64,000 nucleotides of DNA from Pikeienuella litoralis (GCF_037646705.1 NZ_JBBHER010000010.1:62001-126000), one strand, 5' to 3'; positions 8,582-17,525 are shown, counted from the stretch's first letter. The notes: generated from the sequence alone by a model not told the origin. Program-made: numbers and translations.

Positions 8582-9291
8582 TCCTCGGCTCTCCCCGCGC
8601 CCACATGAACCTGCCGCGGCCCGAAGTGCCACGCTTTCCGGTCAATAGGCGCATCCCACCGGGTTTCGACCCGCCCGCCGCCAAACGGCGCGTCCGAGGC
8701 GATCAGCAATGGGCGGGCGCTGTCGGGAGCATTCTCGCCTGTCGCATCCTTCGGCCAGAACGGGGGCAGTGTCACAAAGCGGAGCGCCGCGAGCGGATCG
8801 CCAGCATCGACAATTTTCGGGGCCATTGGCGCCGAAAGTGGGCATGATTTGCGCCCCAGATAAGGGACGAAGCAGGGCTTTCTGAGGGCGGCCTCAACAG
8901 CGGGCGCATCGGCGCCACCCCAGACCGCGACTCCGAAGACGCAATCCATGTGGTAGTCGCGCTGTGTGATGATCGTATTGATTTTCTGTCCGGCAGCCGC
9001 AACTGCGGCGCGCCTCGAATCCGGGCGCTTTGCAATGGCGGAGGGCACTGTCTGAACGGTATGAAAATCACGGAATGGTCTACTGGGCATAAGCTTGGCG
9101 ACGGCTGTCCGCCAGCGACCAAGCTCCGCCTGCCCTGCCGCATCATCGCGCCGGATGCCGAGTGACGCGCCCATCAAGCCAAGGATGGCGCCCCTGCCGG
9201 GCCAGTCGTGTGACCCGCGCCGTTCGTGTCCAGCGAGATCGCCAAAGGATCCCATCGGCGCAACAAGAGAGAAGACGAGATATTCAGGCAT
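8578..9291 (-). CDS. cas5e: Cascade subunit Cas5e (CasD)
   Basis: A 237-residue Cas5 protein that binds the crRNA 5' handle in Cascade. The N-terminus MPEYLVFSLVAPMGSFGD matches the family pattern of a first beta strand followed by PMxSWG. Later segments HTVQTVPSA and ITQRDYHMDCVF match the I-E Cas5 block in which a Gln-rich turn precedes the YLxDA-type strand. The chosen ATG (9289-9291) overlaps the cas7e stop by 8 bases; 17 more in-frame codons upstream lie inside cas7e and lack family similarity. Confidence 0.92.
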   Translation of the reverse strand: MPEYLVFSLVAPMGSFGDLAGHERRGSHDWPGRGAILGLMGASLGIRRDDAAGQAELGRWRTAVAKLMPSRPFRDFHTVQTVPSAIAKRPDSRRAAVAAAGQKINTIITQRDYHMDCVFGVAVWGGADAPAVEAALRKPCFVPYLGRKSCPLSAPMAPKIVDAGDPLAALRFVTLPPFWPKDATGENAPDSARPLLIASDAPFGGGRVETRWDAPIDRKAWHFGPRQVHVGAGRAEE

Positions 9292-10366
9292 CGGCTTGCA
9301 CGGAGCCAGCATGCCGTTCGGCAAAGGCGCGCACCTCGGCAAGCGACCCTGCGCCGGACGACACGTTCATGGTTTCGACTTCATCCGAGGTCGGGCCGTA
9401 ACTGTGATCAAGCCGCGCCGCCATGCTCTCAAGGGCGGAAATCGATCCCGCCATGAGGTCGGGGCTCTCCACCGGCTTCAGGAAGGCGCCTGCCAGGCTG
9501 CGAGGCTGCTGCGCTCCAGCCTCGGCGCGAAGGTATTCCGCGCGGGTCTGATGCGCGAAGGCGGCGCGTTTGCCCGATGGCGTCGCCGTCGCCAGCGCCT
9601 CGACAAGCGCGCCTGCGGCCTTGGCGGCGAGGGCGGTATCTCCAGAAAGGTTCTCGGCCAGCAGGGCGAGATCGATACAGGCGTAAAGATAAAAAACTCC
9701 GGAGCCGAACCCGGCCTCGCCTACGAAACCCGCGCCAGCATCCTCCGAAGGGCGTTTCAAGTCGTCTACGGCGGTGTAGTAATCGTCTTCGACAAGCGCA
9801 CGGTGGGTGGTGAGGGCGTGGCTGACCTGCACGGCGGCTTCCCGATTGAAACTCGGATCGTCGGCCAGCATTCGCCCGAACATTGCGATGTCGACCGCTC
9901 CATCCGCCGTCCTCAGCACCGCTTTCTTAAGGTCCTTGTCTTTTGGCATCGGCTCGCCGGCGAGATCCTTACGCGCCAGCTCGATCGCCATGACGCGTTC
10001 TTCGGGTGATACGAAGGCAAGCTGCCGGATCCGGATGAATCCCTTCTTCTCGGCTTCGGCGTCAAGCTTCCCGAACACCTTCGCGACGGCGGTGGCGGCC
10101 TTGGTCGCCGCGTCAGACGCTGCGCCATCGGCGATGAGCGCGTCGCGCACGATCTCACCGATCCGCTGGGTGCGGTCGCCAAGATGGCCGGTCAGGGATC
10201 GCTGCATAGCGTCTGACATCCGAGCGGCTCGCTTGATCGCCTGGCTGGAGATCCGCAGGCGAGGAACCTGGCCGTAGATCGCGCTCTTGGGCCGGCCCTG
10301 ATCGTCACGATTGGGATTTGAGACCGGGTAAGAGGTCAGAAAATGAAGCTGAAGAAAGCGGGTCAT
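9284..10366 (-). CDS. cas7e: Cascade backbone subunit Cas7e (CasC)
   Basis: A 360-residue Cas7, six copies of which form the crRNA-binding backbone of type I-E Cascade. It begins MTRFLQLHFLTSYPVSNPNR and continues with RPKSAIYGQVPRLRISSQAIKRA, corresponding to the NRDD...RVRISSQSLKRA block of E. coli CasC. The length is near the family's 360. The ATG at 10364-10366 overlaps the cse2 stop (ATGA), so the 32 residues in frame upstream are not coding. The sequence shows no frameshift. Confidence 0.94.
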   Translation of the reverse strand: MTRFLQLHFLTSYPVSNPNRDDQGRPKSAIYGQVPRLRISSQAIKRAARMSDAMQRSLTGHLGDRTQRIGEIVRDALIADGAASDAATKAATAVAKVFGKLDAEAEKKGFIRIRQLAFVSPEERVMAIELARKDLAGEPMPKDKDLKKAVLRTADGAVDIAMFGRMLADDPSFNREAAVQVSHALTTHRALVEDDYYTAVDDLKRPSEDAGAGFVGEAGFGSGVFYLYACIDLALLAENLSGDTALAAKAAGALVEALATATPSGKRAAFAHQTRAEYLRAEAGAQQPRSLAGAFLKPVESPDLMAGSISALESMAARLDHSYGPTSDEVETMNVSSGAGSLAEVRAFAERHAGSVQADA

Positions 10367-10908
10367 GCAGAGGCCTCCGAGGAGATGAGCGATTGGTCGG
10401 GGGCGGCGCTTGGCGCGCCGTAATAGTCGAAGCACCATCGGGTGCGCACGGGGTCGGACCAATAAAACAGGTCGTCCGCCAGGGAGGCCACGTCGGCGCG
10501 TCCGTCGATAATCCCCAGCGCACGAACCAGGGGACGAGTGAGCTGGAGAGGCTCCGTCTGGCGGATCAACGCCTCGAACCGGATGGCGCCAAGGCGCCTC
10601 CGGTCATTCACCTGCTCGCCAAAGACGAGCGCCGCGCGCCGGCCTGGTTGATGGTTGCGCAGTTGCGCCAGCGCAACGGCGATCAGCATCAGACGGTCGG
10701 CGCGCGGCCGAAGGTCATGACCCGTCTCGGCAAGCCGAGCATTCAGGTCGTGAACCGCTTCGACCGCAACCACTTCAACCGGAGTGGCGACCCGGCGCAA
10801 GGCGGCGCGATTGCGTTTGGCGTCGCTCGTGTCCTCGCTCGGACGAATGCGGCGGCACCACCACGAAAGACAGATCTGGCCGGGGCGCTTGGCGTCAGGG
10901 GATGTCAT
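10363..10908 (-). CDS. cse2: Cascade small subunit Cse2 (CasB)
   Basis: A 181-residue helical protein, the size expected for Cse2, which dimerises along the Cascade belly and stabilises the R-loop. Features are an N-terminal WWCRRIRPSEDTSDAKRNRAALRR block, which corresponds to the family's conserved Trp and GxRAxLRR region, and a C-terminal FYWSDPVRTRWCFDYYG. The ATG at 10906-10908 overlaps the cas8e stop. Assignment rests on this conserved block, its size, and its place between cas8e and cas7e. Confidence 0.9.
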   Translation of the reverse strand: MTSPDAKRPGQICLSWWCRRIRPSEDTSDAKRNRAALRRVATPVEVVAVEAVHDLNARLAETGHDLRPRADRLMLIAVALAQLRNHQPGRRAALVFGEQVNDRRRLGAIRFEALIRQTEPLQLTRPLVRALGIIDGRADVASLADDLFYWSDPVRTRWCFDYYGAPSAAPDQSLISSEASA

Positions 10909-12407
10909 GCAGGCTCCCTCCTTTTGGATGGGACAGGCAGGCCGAGACACTCATAGATCTTGGCTCCGGTCTTCGTCCTGCCCGCCATGGTGGCGAGGAG
11001 CAGCCGGCGGGCGATCACAGCTTTCTCTCGCTGGGTTGGCTGAAGGTCAGGCAGCCCCTCACCCACTTCCACATCGAACAGCGACAGCGCCGTTTTGCGA
11101 AGTATGTGCAGCCACTGATCGCCAGTGGATTCCGAGTCCTCGGCAAGCCGGGCCATCTGTTCTTCGAAAGCCCCCTGGGTGAGATGGAACAGCGCCTCGC
11201 GCGCCCGCAGGGCCGCGCCCGCACCGACACCCTCATTTTTTCCGTCTCGAACAGCCGCTGCGAGAGCATAGCTGGTCTGCTCCGCCGCCTCGACCATGTC
11301 CGCGGCGCGGAACTCCTGTTCGGGCGAGAGCACGAAAGTGGGCTGCTCGGACCAGAGGAAATCCACAGGGCTCATGTTGTTCATGGCCCATCCGCCCACG
11401 ATGAGCCGCATCGCCTTGTCGCCGCCCCATTCCGTACGCCTGAAGAATGTTTCGAGCGTTGCGGCCCGGTCGACATCAGCCCCCTGCAGCACGACGCCGC
11501 GCCAGTTGCGGTAACCAAAGTGTCCAGGCTTTGGGTGACGGGGCAGCTTGCCCTCCTTGGTCTTGTAGTAGGGGGTCAGGGGATGCAGCCAGCCGCCGCC
11601 GCCGTAGTTCGCGCCCCATGGGCGCTGCTGAACGCCGGTCACCACGGCCGCGCGCTCCCTTGTCTCCGACACCAGCCACAATCGGCGCGGCATACCAAAG
11701 AAGGTTTCAGGCTCCGGCGCCGTGCCCGGCCCCATGGGAGTCGCGATCTGGTTGCTCTCGGAAGTCCTTGGCGCGGACCGCATCCACGGCAGCTGCGACA
11801 GATCGCGGATCGGCCTGCCATTCGGCACGTTCGCCCAGACGAGGGACCAGAGTGGCGACGCGCCTTCCGCATCCGGGCGCGCCAGGGTCACCATCGGGCC
11901 GCCGCCGCGCATTGAAGTGCGGTTCCCCGCGCCTCCGGATGGCGCGAAAGCTTGGAGAGCAAAGAGCGCCATCGCCGCCATTGGCGGAGACATGACAGGA
12001 TAGCGGTCCCCACGCACCATGAGATCGCCATTTTTCCTGATCGTGGAGGCGCCTGCGCTGTCGATCAACAACATATCGGGCGCTTTTGGCTCCTCATTGA
12101 TAGAGATCGGCTCCTGCAAAAAACGAGGCCCGGCCCCCAGAAGTTCGAACGCGGGCGCCAATGGCTCCATCGCCATGCGCAGCCGCTCCGGGTCGGGGTC
12201 GCGGCGCGCGCTCCATGCCTCATCTGTCCCTGGCGGCGCTGCGAGAAACATCAGGCCGATCAGAAATTCGAGACAGGCGAGATTCAGATCGGCCCGCGGC
12301 CAGTCCGGGAACTGCACCCCCGGCTCTGCAATTTGATCGGGCCGGATCACCCGCGGCCCACCGGTTGTGCGAACGGGGATCCAAGCACATGTAATGAGAT
12401 TGAGCAC
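10905..12407 (-). CDS. cas8e: Cascade large subunit Cas8e (Cse1/CasA)
   Basis: Large subunit of about 500 residues that reads the PAM and recruits Cas3. The N-terminal VLNLITCAWIPVRTTGG matches the family start NLLxDxWIPVR, and LNLACLEFLIGLMFLAAPP follows as in E. coli Cse1. I place the start at the GTG at 12405-12407 because CGGAG stands 6 bases before it and because the family begins at this point. A TTG at 12431 in the same frame would add 8 residues but has no ribosome binding site. It is the first gene of the seven-gene cas operon, 223 bases from cas3. Confidence 0.92.
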   Translation of the reverse strand: MLNLITCAWIPVRTTGGPRVIRPDQIAEPGVQFPDWPRADLNLACLEFLIGLMFLAAPPGTDEAWSARRDPDPERLRMAMEPLAPAFELLGAGPRFLQEPISINEEPKAPDMLLIDSAGASTIRKNGDLMVRGDRYPVMSPPMAAMALFALQAFAPSGGAGNRTSMRGGGPMVTLARPDAEGASPLWSLVWANVPNGRPIRDLSQLPWMRSAPRTSESNQIATPMGPGTAPEPETFFGMPRRLWLVSETRERAAVVTGVQQRPWGANYGGGGWLHPLTPYYKTKEGKLPRHPKPGHFGYRNWRGVVLQGADVDRAATLETFFRRTEWGGDKAMRLIVGGWAMNNMSPVDFLWSEQPTFVLSPEQEFRAADMVEAAEQTSYALAAAVRDGKNEGVGAGAALRAREALFHLTQGAFEEQMARLAEDSESTGDQWLHILRKTALSLFDVEVGEGLPDLQPTQREKAVIARRLLLATMAGRTKTGAKIYECLGLPVPSKRREPA

Positions 12408-12530
12408 CTTATGCTCCGACGAAACGATCAAGATAAATACTGAAAAGCTTTGGAAAGCCTTGACTTCATTCTTTCCACATTATGCGTTCCAATCCGGATG
12501 ATCACACATCTTCCCTACACCCGACATAGA

Positions 12531-12559
12531 TATAAAACATTATTGATGGGGAACGACAA
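12531..12559 (-). promoter_or_regulatory. Candidate promoter of the cas8e-cas2 operon
   Basis: In the AT-rich gap between cas3 and cas8e, the minus strand carries TTGTCG (12554-12559) and TTTATA (12531-12536) separated by 17 bases, a reasonable sigma70 pair. Transcription would begin near 12524 and leave a leader of roughly 115 bases before the cas8e GTG. The gap (12408-12630) is clearly richer in A and T than the flanking genes. No terminator for cas3 was recognised in it. Confidence 0.4.
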
Positions 12560-12630
12560 GAAAAATAATCACTGAAAATGTCATCTTCAGATCACGCTAT
12601 GTCTATCCAAAAGGAGGAAACTATTCCTGC

Positions 12631-15138
12631 TTAATCCGTTGAAAAAATCAAACCGCGCTCCGCGCAATAACGCAAGCCTTCGATGATTCGTCCATCATCC
12701 TCGACTGGAGCGACTACGATGGCGTCGCGCATCCAGCGAGGCCACGCCTGCTTTGCCGCGACGATCCTCTGGTCGTCCTGAGCAACGCCGCACGTCTTGT
12801 CGTATCTCGCCTTCGACACCTGAACTTCGGACTCTGTCCAATCATCTCCCCAGGGGCGCAGGTTGTCGCCATCAGACCGGGCAAGGCGCAAAGTGATCTG
12901 GCGCCGCCCCAGGCGCGTGGGGAAATGCTCATCATCCCAAACGCGAGCAAGCTGACTTTGCGCAAAGGGCTCGGCCGCTTCAACCATCGACATGCGCGCC
13001 TGTTGTCGCTCTCGTATCGTCTGTCCGATCGTCTCCTGCTCATGTTTCTGGAGCGGTTCCGGCGCCGCCGGCGCGGCCGCGCCATGCACCGCCTCTATCA
13101 AATCGCGCAGCCCGTCCGGAGCCTCGATCGCGCCAGCGCCAAACAGGGCCAAGGCCGTTCGCCACTGCACATCCGCCGGATAGACCCATGCGCCGGCCTT
13201 GAGGGCGTCTTGCAGCCAGCGAGGCCCATGAACATGATCCGGATCCGGAGACAGCACCAGCAGCTCCGGCCCAGCGACAGGGCGGGTCTTGGCCGGCCGG
13301 ATATCCATGTGCCGCCAGAGACGCCCCGCGCGCTGGATCAATGCGCCGATCGGAGCGAGATCGGACACCATGAAATCGAAATCCAGATCGAGAGACTGCT
13401 CCGCAACCTGCGTGGCGACCAGAATACGCCCCGCTCTGTCCGCCCCATCGCGTCCGAAACGGGTTACCTGCCGATCTTCGTGGCGCAAACGGTCACAGAC
13501 GGCGAACCGCGCATGAAGCAGGTCCGCCTCGACTCCGCGTTCTCGCAGCGCTTCGACCGCGTCTATAGCGTCGTCGACGGCATTCCGGATCCAGATGCAC
13601 GCGGCGCCCTCCGCTTGCGCCGCACAGAGGGCGTCCAGCGCCTCGTCCATGCCGCCAATCCGCTTGACCGGCAAACGCCGACATGTATCCGGCGCCGGGG
13701 CGACAGGCCTGGAGACGGTTGTTCCGGCGACAATCCCGAAGCTGGGATAGGCCCGGTCGTCAATCGACCGCGGCTCTACCCCGAGCCCCTTCTGAAAGGC
13801 CATCGCAAGCCGGTCGCGCATCCCGAGCGGCAGCGTCGCGGTCATTACGATCGCGGACCCGCCCAGCATCGCCTGGAACTGCAGCAGGCGAGACAGCTCG
13901 GCCTCCATATAGGGGTCGTAACCATGGGCTTCGTCGACGATCAGTACGCGGCGCGAGAGCGCCTCAAGTCGCAAAGTTGAAAATCGGGTCGGGAGGATAC
14001 CCATCAGCGCCTGGTCAATGGTGCCGACCCCGACCTCAGCCAGAAGGATACGGCGACGATCATCTGCAAGCCAATCGCCGCATGCGGCCTGGCCCTCCGC
14101 GCCCCGCCCGCGACGCCCGCGGATTTCCCTGAAGCGCGCATTCTGTCGCGCCCGTCCATGCGTCAATCCAAGAGCGGGACGTCCATCAAACAACCCGCCC
14201 ATCGCCGCATCAAGCCGTGGCAGCATCGCGTTGGAGGTCGCCATCGTTGGCAGGGCGAAGAACAAGCCGCCCGCTTTGCCTGACGCCATCATCCGAGCCG
14301 CAAGGATCAAGGCCGCCTCAGTCTTGCCGGCGCCGGTCGCATCTTCAACCAACGCCAGCATCGGTCCGCTCGGCAAATCAACGGTCGCGGCGACCTCCTG
14401 CATGGGGCGCGGCGCCCATCCTTTCGGTAGAATCCGTTCGCCGGCATCCGGTCTCGGGCGCGCCTGCTCAAGTCCGGCGGCGCTGATGGCGACATCGGCG
14501 CGGTCTTGCGCCATCCGCCAGTAATCGGCGATCGCGATGCCTGGCGGCGCCGGGCCAAACCATTCCGGATTCGACCCAATCCAGTCGGACTGGATGGTCA
14601 AACCAGAAAGACGCCACGACAAGCGCCTCGCCTGTGCTTCAGTCATGTCCTTGAGAGACGCCATAACTGGAAGCGAGAGTACAGCGTTCAGCGCCTCGCG
14701 TGCGGCCGCAAACCCATCTTCCCCGATCAGACGGTCCTGTTTACGGTCCGCCCGGGCATCCTGGCCTTGCGGTGGACCACCATGATGCCCGGACACCGCT
14801 CCTGCGAGCATTTTTCGGACCGCCGGCGAACCGCCAAGCCTGTTGGCCAAGGCGTTGTCGAGCAGGCCCAGCAGACGGTAACTGTGTTGCCAGTGATAGA
14901 ATGTCTGGATCGCGCCGTCTCGCAGGGCGCTTCGAAAGGAGTCGCTGAACTTTCCCAGGTCGTGCAGGGCAATCAGCAAGATCACGGCTCCGTCCTGGTC
15001 CGCCTGACCAGTAAAGCCCCGATGGCGCATGAGCGCCGAAGCGCAGGCCGCCACGTCGAGCATATGCCAGAGCGCAGGGTGTTCCCGATCGGACGCAAAG
15101 CTCTTGCCGGGCCAGGCGGCGATATCATCTGAATGCAT
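12631..15138 (-). CDS. cas3: CRISPR-associated helicase-nuclease Cas3 (type I-E)
   Basis: An 835-residue Cas3 that degrades DNA after Cascade recruits it. The HD nuclease part contains His25, the His59-Asp60 pair in IALHDLGKFSDSF, and GHHGGPPQ near 118. The SF2 helicase part has Walker A EDATGAGKT (265-273), Walker B VDEAH (401-405), SAIVMTATL (motif III) and IQRAGRLWRH (motif VI). Order HD then helicase and length are normal for type I-E. The ATG at 15138 has only a weak ribosome binding site. It is transcribed apart from the Cascade genes, as in E. coli. Confidence 0.95.
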   Translation of the reverse strand: MHSDDIAAWPGKSFASDREHPALWHMLDVAACASALMRHRGFTGQADQDGAVILLIALHDLGKFSDSFRSALRDGAIQTFYHWQHSYRLLGLLDNALANRLGGSPAVRKMLAGAVSGHHGGPPQGQDARADRKQDRLIGEDGFAAAREALNAVLSLPVMASLKDMTEAQARRLSWRLSGLTIQSDWIGSNPEWFGPAPPGIAIADYWRMAQDRADVAISAAGLEQARPRPDAGERILPKGWAPRPMQEVAATVDLPSGPMLALVEDATGAGKTEAALILAARMMASGKAGGLFFALPTMATSNAMLPRLDAAMGGLFDGRPALGLTHGRARQNARFREIRGRRGRGAEGQAACGDWLADDRRRILLAEVGVGTIDQALMGILPTRFSTLRLEALSRRVLIVDEAHGYDPYMEAELSRLLQFQAMLGGSAIVMTATLPLGMRDRLAMAFQKGLGVEPRSIDDRAYPSFGIVAGTTVSRPVAPAPDTCRRLPVKRIGGMDEALDALCAAQAEGAACIWIRNAVDDAIDAVEALRERGVEADLLHARFAVCDRLRHEDRQVTRFGRDGADRAGRILVATQVAEQSLDLDFDFMVSDLAPIGALIQRAGRLWRHMDIRPAKTRPVAGPELLVLSPDPDHVHGPRWLQDALKAGAWVYPADVQWRTALALFGAGAIEAPDGLRDLIEAVHGAAAPAAPEPLQKHEQETIGQTIRERQQARMSMVEAAEPFAQSQLARVWDDEHFPTRLGRRQITLRLARSDGDNLRPWGDDWTESEVQVSKARYDKTCGVAQDDQRIVAAKQAWPRWMRDAIVVAPVEDDGRIIEGLRYCAERGLIFSTD

Positions 15139-15866
15139 ATCTCACTCGACTTCGCCTTTATGTATGGATGGCTCCGTTTACGCAAATATTCGTTTGCACT
15201 GATGACGACCATTGAGGGGGGCGATCACGAATATCCAGACTGCATTATCAATCGTCGATGAAATCGGCTATCTTCCGATCCCACGGGCGGCGCCAACCTG
15301 TTCTTCCGGCTGATCAACGTCCGCCACGAAAAGGCGCCATAGTTCTGACGACTGTGTCTCGAATATGGTGGAAATTCCCTGGCGGCGGACCCCGGTCATC
15401 TGAAATTGACCCCGATCGGGCGGCGAGGTCGAGCGCCACTGAATCGAAGGGCTGAGAAGAGTTTTCCAGCCATCGTTCTTGCGCATCCCGATCTGCCCGG
15501 AGGCCAGCCTGAAGCTGGTCCAATAAGCCCTTTTGATCGTCATGGGATGCTGCTTCCATTTCCATCAACATGGTCCCCCCCCACACACAAGATTCCTGTA
15601 GGTCGCGCGCAATTCGGAAAAGGGTAAGCGACGTTTTACCGCCATGGAACCAACCAACTCCCCAGATCGCGCCTTCGAGAAAACCCGAGCGTGATGCTGC
15701 GTTGGCGTCTTCTTCCAGACATTTCGCACGGATTTGAGGTACCGTACCTAACGTCTGGAAATTCGGCTTGCGCGGGCGCTGTGCGCCTCTGCCGGGGCAT
15801 GCCCCGACAGAGGCGGCCCATCCTGATATCCCATGGAGTTGCGAAACCACCCATGGAGAGACGCGA
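15139..15866. other. Non-coding or decayed stretch between cas3 and the relic array
   Basis: About 730 bases with no supported gene. It should contain the cas3 promoter; on the minus strand TTGCGT-N17-CATAAA lies 8-30 bases ahead of the ATG but is too close to be trusted. Short minus-strand frames (15268-15543 and another in 15314-15700) show some protein-like sequence but no family I know, and may be a dead gene. Near 15395-15413 the sequence GTCATCTGAAATTGACCCC resembles ends of some insertion sequences. A long palindrome is listed separately. Confidence 0.4.
15785..15814. repeat. 30-bp near-perfect palindrome
   Basis: Arms GCCTCTGCCGGGGCA and TGCCCCGACAGAGGC pair over 15 bases with a single mismatch (15792 with 15807) and no loop. 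It lies about 150 bases upstream of the relic CRISPR array. Without a T-run on either side it does not look like a terminator. An operator or a structured RNA element is possible. Confidence 0.55.
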
Positions 15867-15986
15867 ATGGACGTACGGACAGATACGGCGATCGAGGCCA
15901 TCTTGGAACATCTGATCGAGCATGAACCGGAGATCGCGCGGGAGATCAAGCGGGAGATGGACTGTTCCCAGCACACGCGGGGATGA
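15867..15986 (+). CDS. Possible 39-residue ORF running into the relic CRISPR repeat
   Basis: The ATG at 15867 is preceded by GGAGAG with a 6-base spacing. The peptide MDVRTDTAIEAILEHLIEHE continues PEIAREIKREMD and would form one strongly charged helix. The last residues (CSQHTRG) and the stop are provided by the first repeat of the degenerate array. It may be the truncated 5' end of a longer gene. No family is recognised, and chance is possible. Confidence 0.25.
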   Translation: MDVRTDTAIEAILEHLIEHEPEIAREIKREMDCSQHTRG

Positions 15987-16174
15987 ACTGGCGCTGGCGC
16001 ATTACGGGCTCCGCGTCGTCGGCTGTTCCCCGCACACGCGGGATGAATCACGCGGCGGCGGCGACTGCGGATCAGCCTGTCCCGCGCGCGCGGGGCGGGG
16101 CGGGGATGAATCGTGGTCGCTGGCTTTCCAGCGGCTTTCGTCTCGCTGTCCCCCGCGCGCGCGGGGATGAAGCG
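15962..16174 (+). CRISPR. Degenerate second type I-E array, four repeats
   Basis: Four decayed copies of the same repeat as the main array, now in the opposite orientation, at 15962-15990 (27 of 29 bases match), 16023-16050 (one base lost), 16077-16113 (stem expanded by extra GGGGC units) and 16146-16174 (GC-rich stem variant). The spacing between repeat ends stays at 61-63 bases, so the three spacers keep the 32-base size. The transcribed sense is the plus strand, so the leader would lie to the left. The least decayed repeat is the leader-proximal one, which is the usual direction of array ageing. It is unlikely to be processed well because three of the four stems are altered. Confidence 0.8.
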
Positions 16175-16442
16175 GTGCTTGATGCGGATCAGGCAGCCGA
16201 TGATGCGCCAAGGCGGCCACGTTGATCTGCGATCCGCTCCGAGAACGTGGAGAAAGAAGAGACGAGCCGTTCCGTGCGCGGTCCTTGTGACGCGCACGAA
16301 GCGGATCGCCTCTGAAAGAGAAAAAGGAGGGGAGAAGGGACCGGCGGGCGAGGGTTCACGCCTTTCGCTGCGACGGATCGCTCGAGGTCTCACCGAATCG
16401 TGCGCGTCGCCTTGATCACATCAGCGCGAAGGACCGCACTCC

Positions 16443-16988
16443 ATGCTTGACGCAACCCAATTCACACCCGCCACCGACTGGCGCCAGACCCTCACTTACG
16501 GGGACATCATCAGCTTCCGCTTCCCGGTCAGGGGCTCGGAGATACCGCCGAAAATCCGGCCCTGCCTTGTGCTCGACATCGTTAAAGTGGGCGACGCCCG
16601 CTACGCCCTGCTGGCTTATGGCACCAGCGCCAAGACCCGCGCGAACCGCGGCTATGAGGTCCAGCTGGGCAGGGTGGACGCCCGCGCCGCCGGTCTCCAC
16701 CGCCCGACGCGTTTTGTCGGCGCGAGGCGCATGTTGGTCTCGCTCGATCACCCCGATATCGTCATCTGCGCCGGGGCCGGCGCGCCGGTGATCGGCTGTC
16801 TCTCCGGCGCCGCCGTCGAGCGGATGCACGCGGTGCGCGCCCGGATCCAGGCCGAGGCCGATATCGTGGCGGAGCGCCGCTCGGAGCGTCGCAAGGCTCG
16901 GCGCAGCCGGCGCCAGAAGGCGGAGCCGCGCCCCGTCTGGGCCCGGCGCCGCACTCTCCGCCGGCCGCGGCCGGCCGAGAGCGCCTGA
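16443..16988 (+). CDS. PemK/MazF-like toxin family protein
   Basis: A 181-residue protein with the fold entry of MazF/PemK endoribonucleases: YGDIISFRFPVRG near residue 18, PPKIRPCLVLDIVKVG near residue 35 where the Arg-Pro is the usual catalytic-side motif, and YALLAYGTSAKT near residue 53. Beyond about residue 125 it has a highly basic tail (RRSERRKARRSRRQ), unusual for MazF and suggestive of nucleic acid binding. No antitoxin-like gene stands upstream, where a partner is normally found. The next gene (17088) may be its partner. Family assignment is from motifs only. Confidence 0.55.
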   Translation: MLDATQFTPATDWRQTLTYGDIISFRFPVRGSEIPPKIRPCLVLDIVKVGDARYALLAYGTSAKTRANRGYEVQLGRVDARAAGLHRPTRFVGARRMLVSLDHPDIVICAGAGAPVIGCLSGAAVERMHAVRARIQAEADIVAERRSERRKARRSRRQKAEPRPVWARRRTLRRPRPAESA

Positions 16989-17087
16989 GCCTTTCCGAAA
17001 CTCCGCAGACCGGACCCCGCCCGGGCCGCCTTCATGTGGCCCGGGCGCTCCCGGCTGCGTCTGATCCAACCCGATGAGGATAATCCA

Positions 17088-17525
17088 ATGCCAACCGACA
17101 TCATGCGCCTGCTCCCGAACAGCTTTCCAAGCTCAAACGCCCACAGGCATGTGGTCTACACCGCCGACACCCAGCCGGACGAGCTCGCCCGGGCGCCGAT
17201 CTTAACCGCCGACGCCATCGCCGCCGCCCGCGCCGCGGTGCGCATCTACGAGGCGGACCCTATCGCCGATGAGGCGCTCGATCCCGCCTTTCGCGCGCTG
17301 GCCGAGCTTGTCCGGACGCGGCAGGTTCTCGACGACGATTTTATCGAGTTGGCCGACGAGATGCTCCAACGCCTGGCGCGGATCGGCTCCGAGGCGTCAT
17401 CCGGCCAGGTCGAACGCATCCAGCGCCATCTGACCGACGCCCTGACGCTGTCGCGCCGCGTCCTGGATCTGCTGATCGCCGAGCGCGACATCGGCCGGAT
17501 CCGCGAAATCAGACCGGGTCGATAG
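17088..17525 (+). CDS. Hypothetical protein downstream of the PemK-like gene
   Basis: A 145-residue protein starting MPTDIMRLLPNSFPSS, with GAGGA 8 bases before the ATG at 17088. It is mostly helical and acidic to mid-length (LARAPILTADAIAAARAAVR, ELVRTRQVLDDDFIELADEM) and basic at the end. I do not recognise the family. The gap from the preceding gene is 99 bases on the same strand, so the two could be co-transcribed, and a toxin-partner role is possible but unproven. Confidence 0.6.
   Translation: MPTDIMRLLPNSFPSSNAHRHVVYTADTQPDELARAPILTADAIAAARAAVRIYEADPIADEALDPAFRALAELVRTRQVLDDDFIELADEMLQRLARIGSEASSGQVERIQRHLTDALTLSRRVLDLLIAERDIGRIREIRPGR

Noticed and set aside
15395..15413. Motif GTCATCTGAAATTGACCCC similar to ends of some insertion sequences
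   Set aside because: No second end and no transposase gene nearby; too short to call a mobile element.
15314..16393. A 359-codon open frame on the minus strand across the relic array
   Set aside because: Its middle part is repeat-derived (HPRVCWEQ, HPACAGN) and no family or ribosome binding site supports it.
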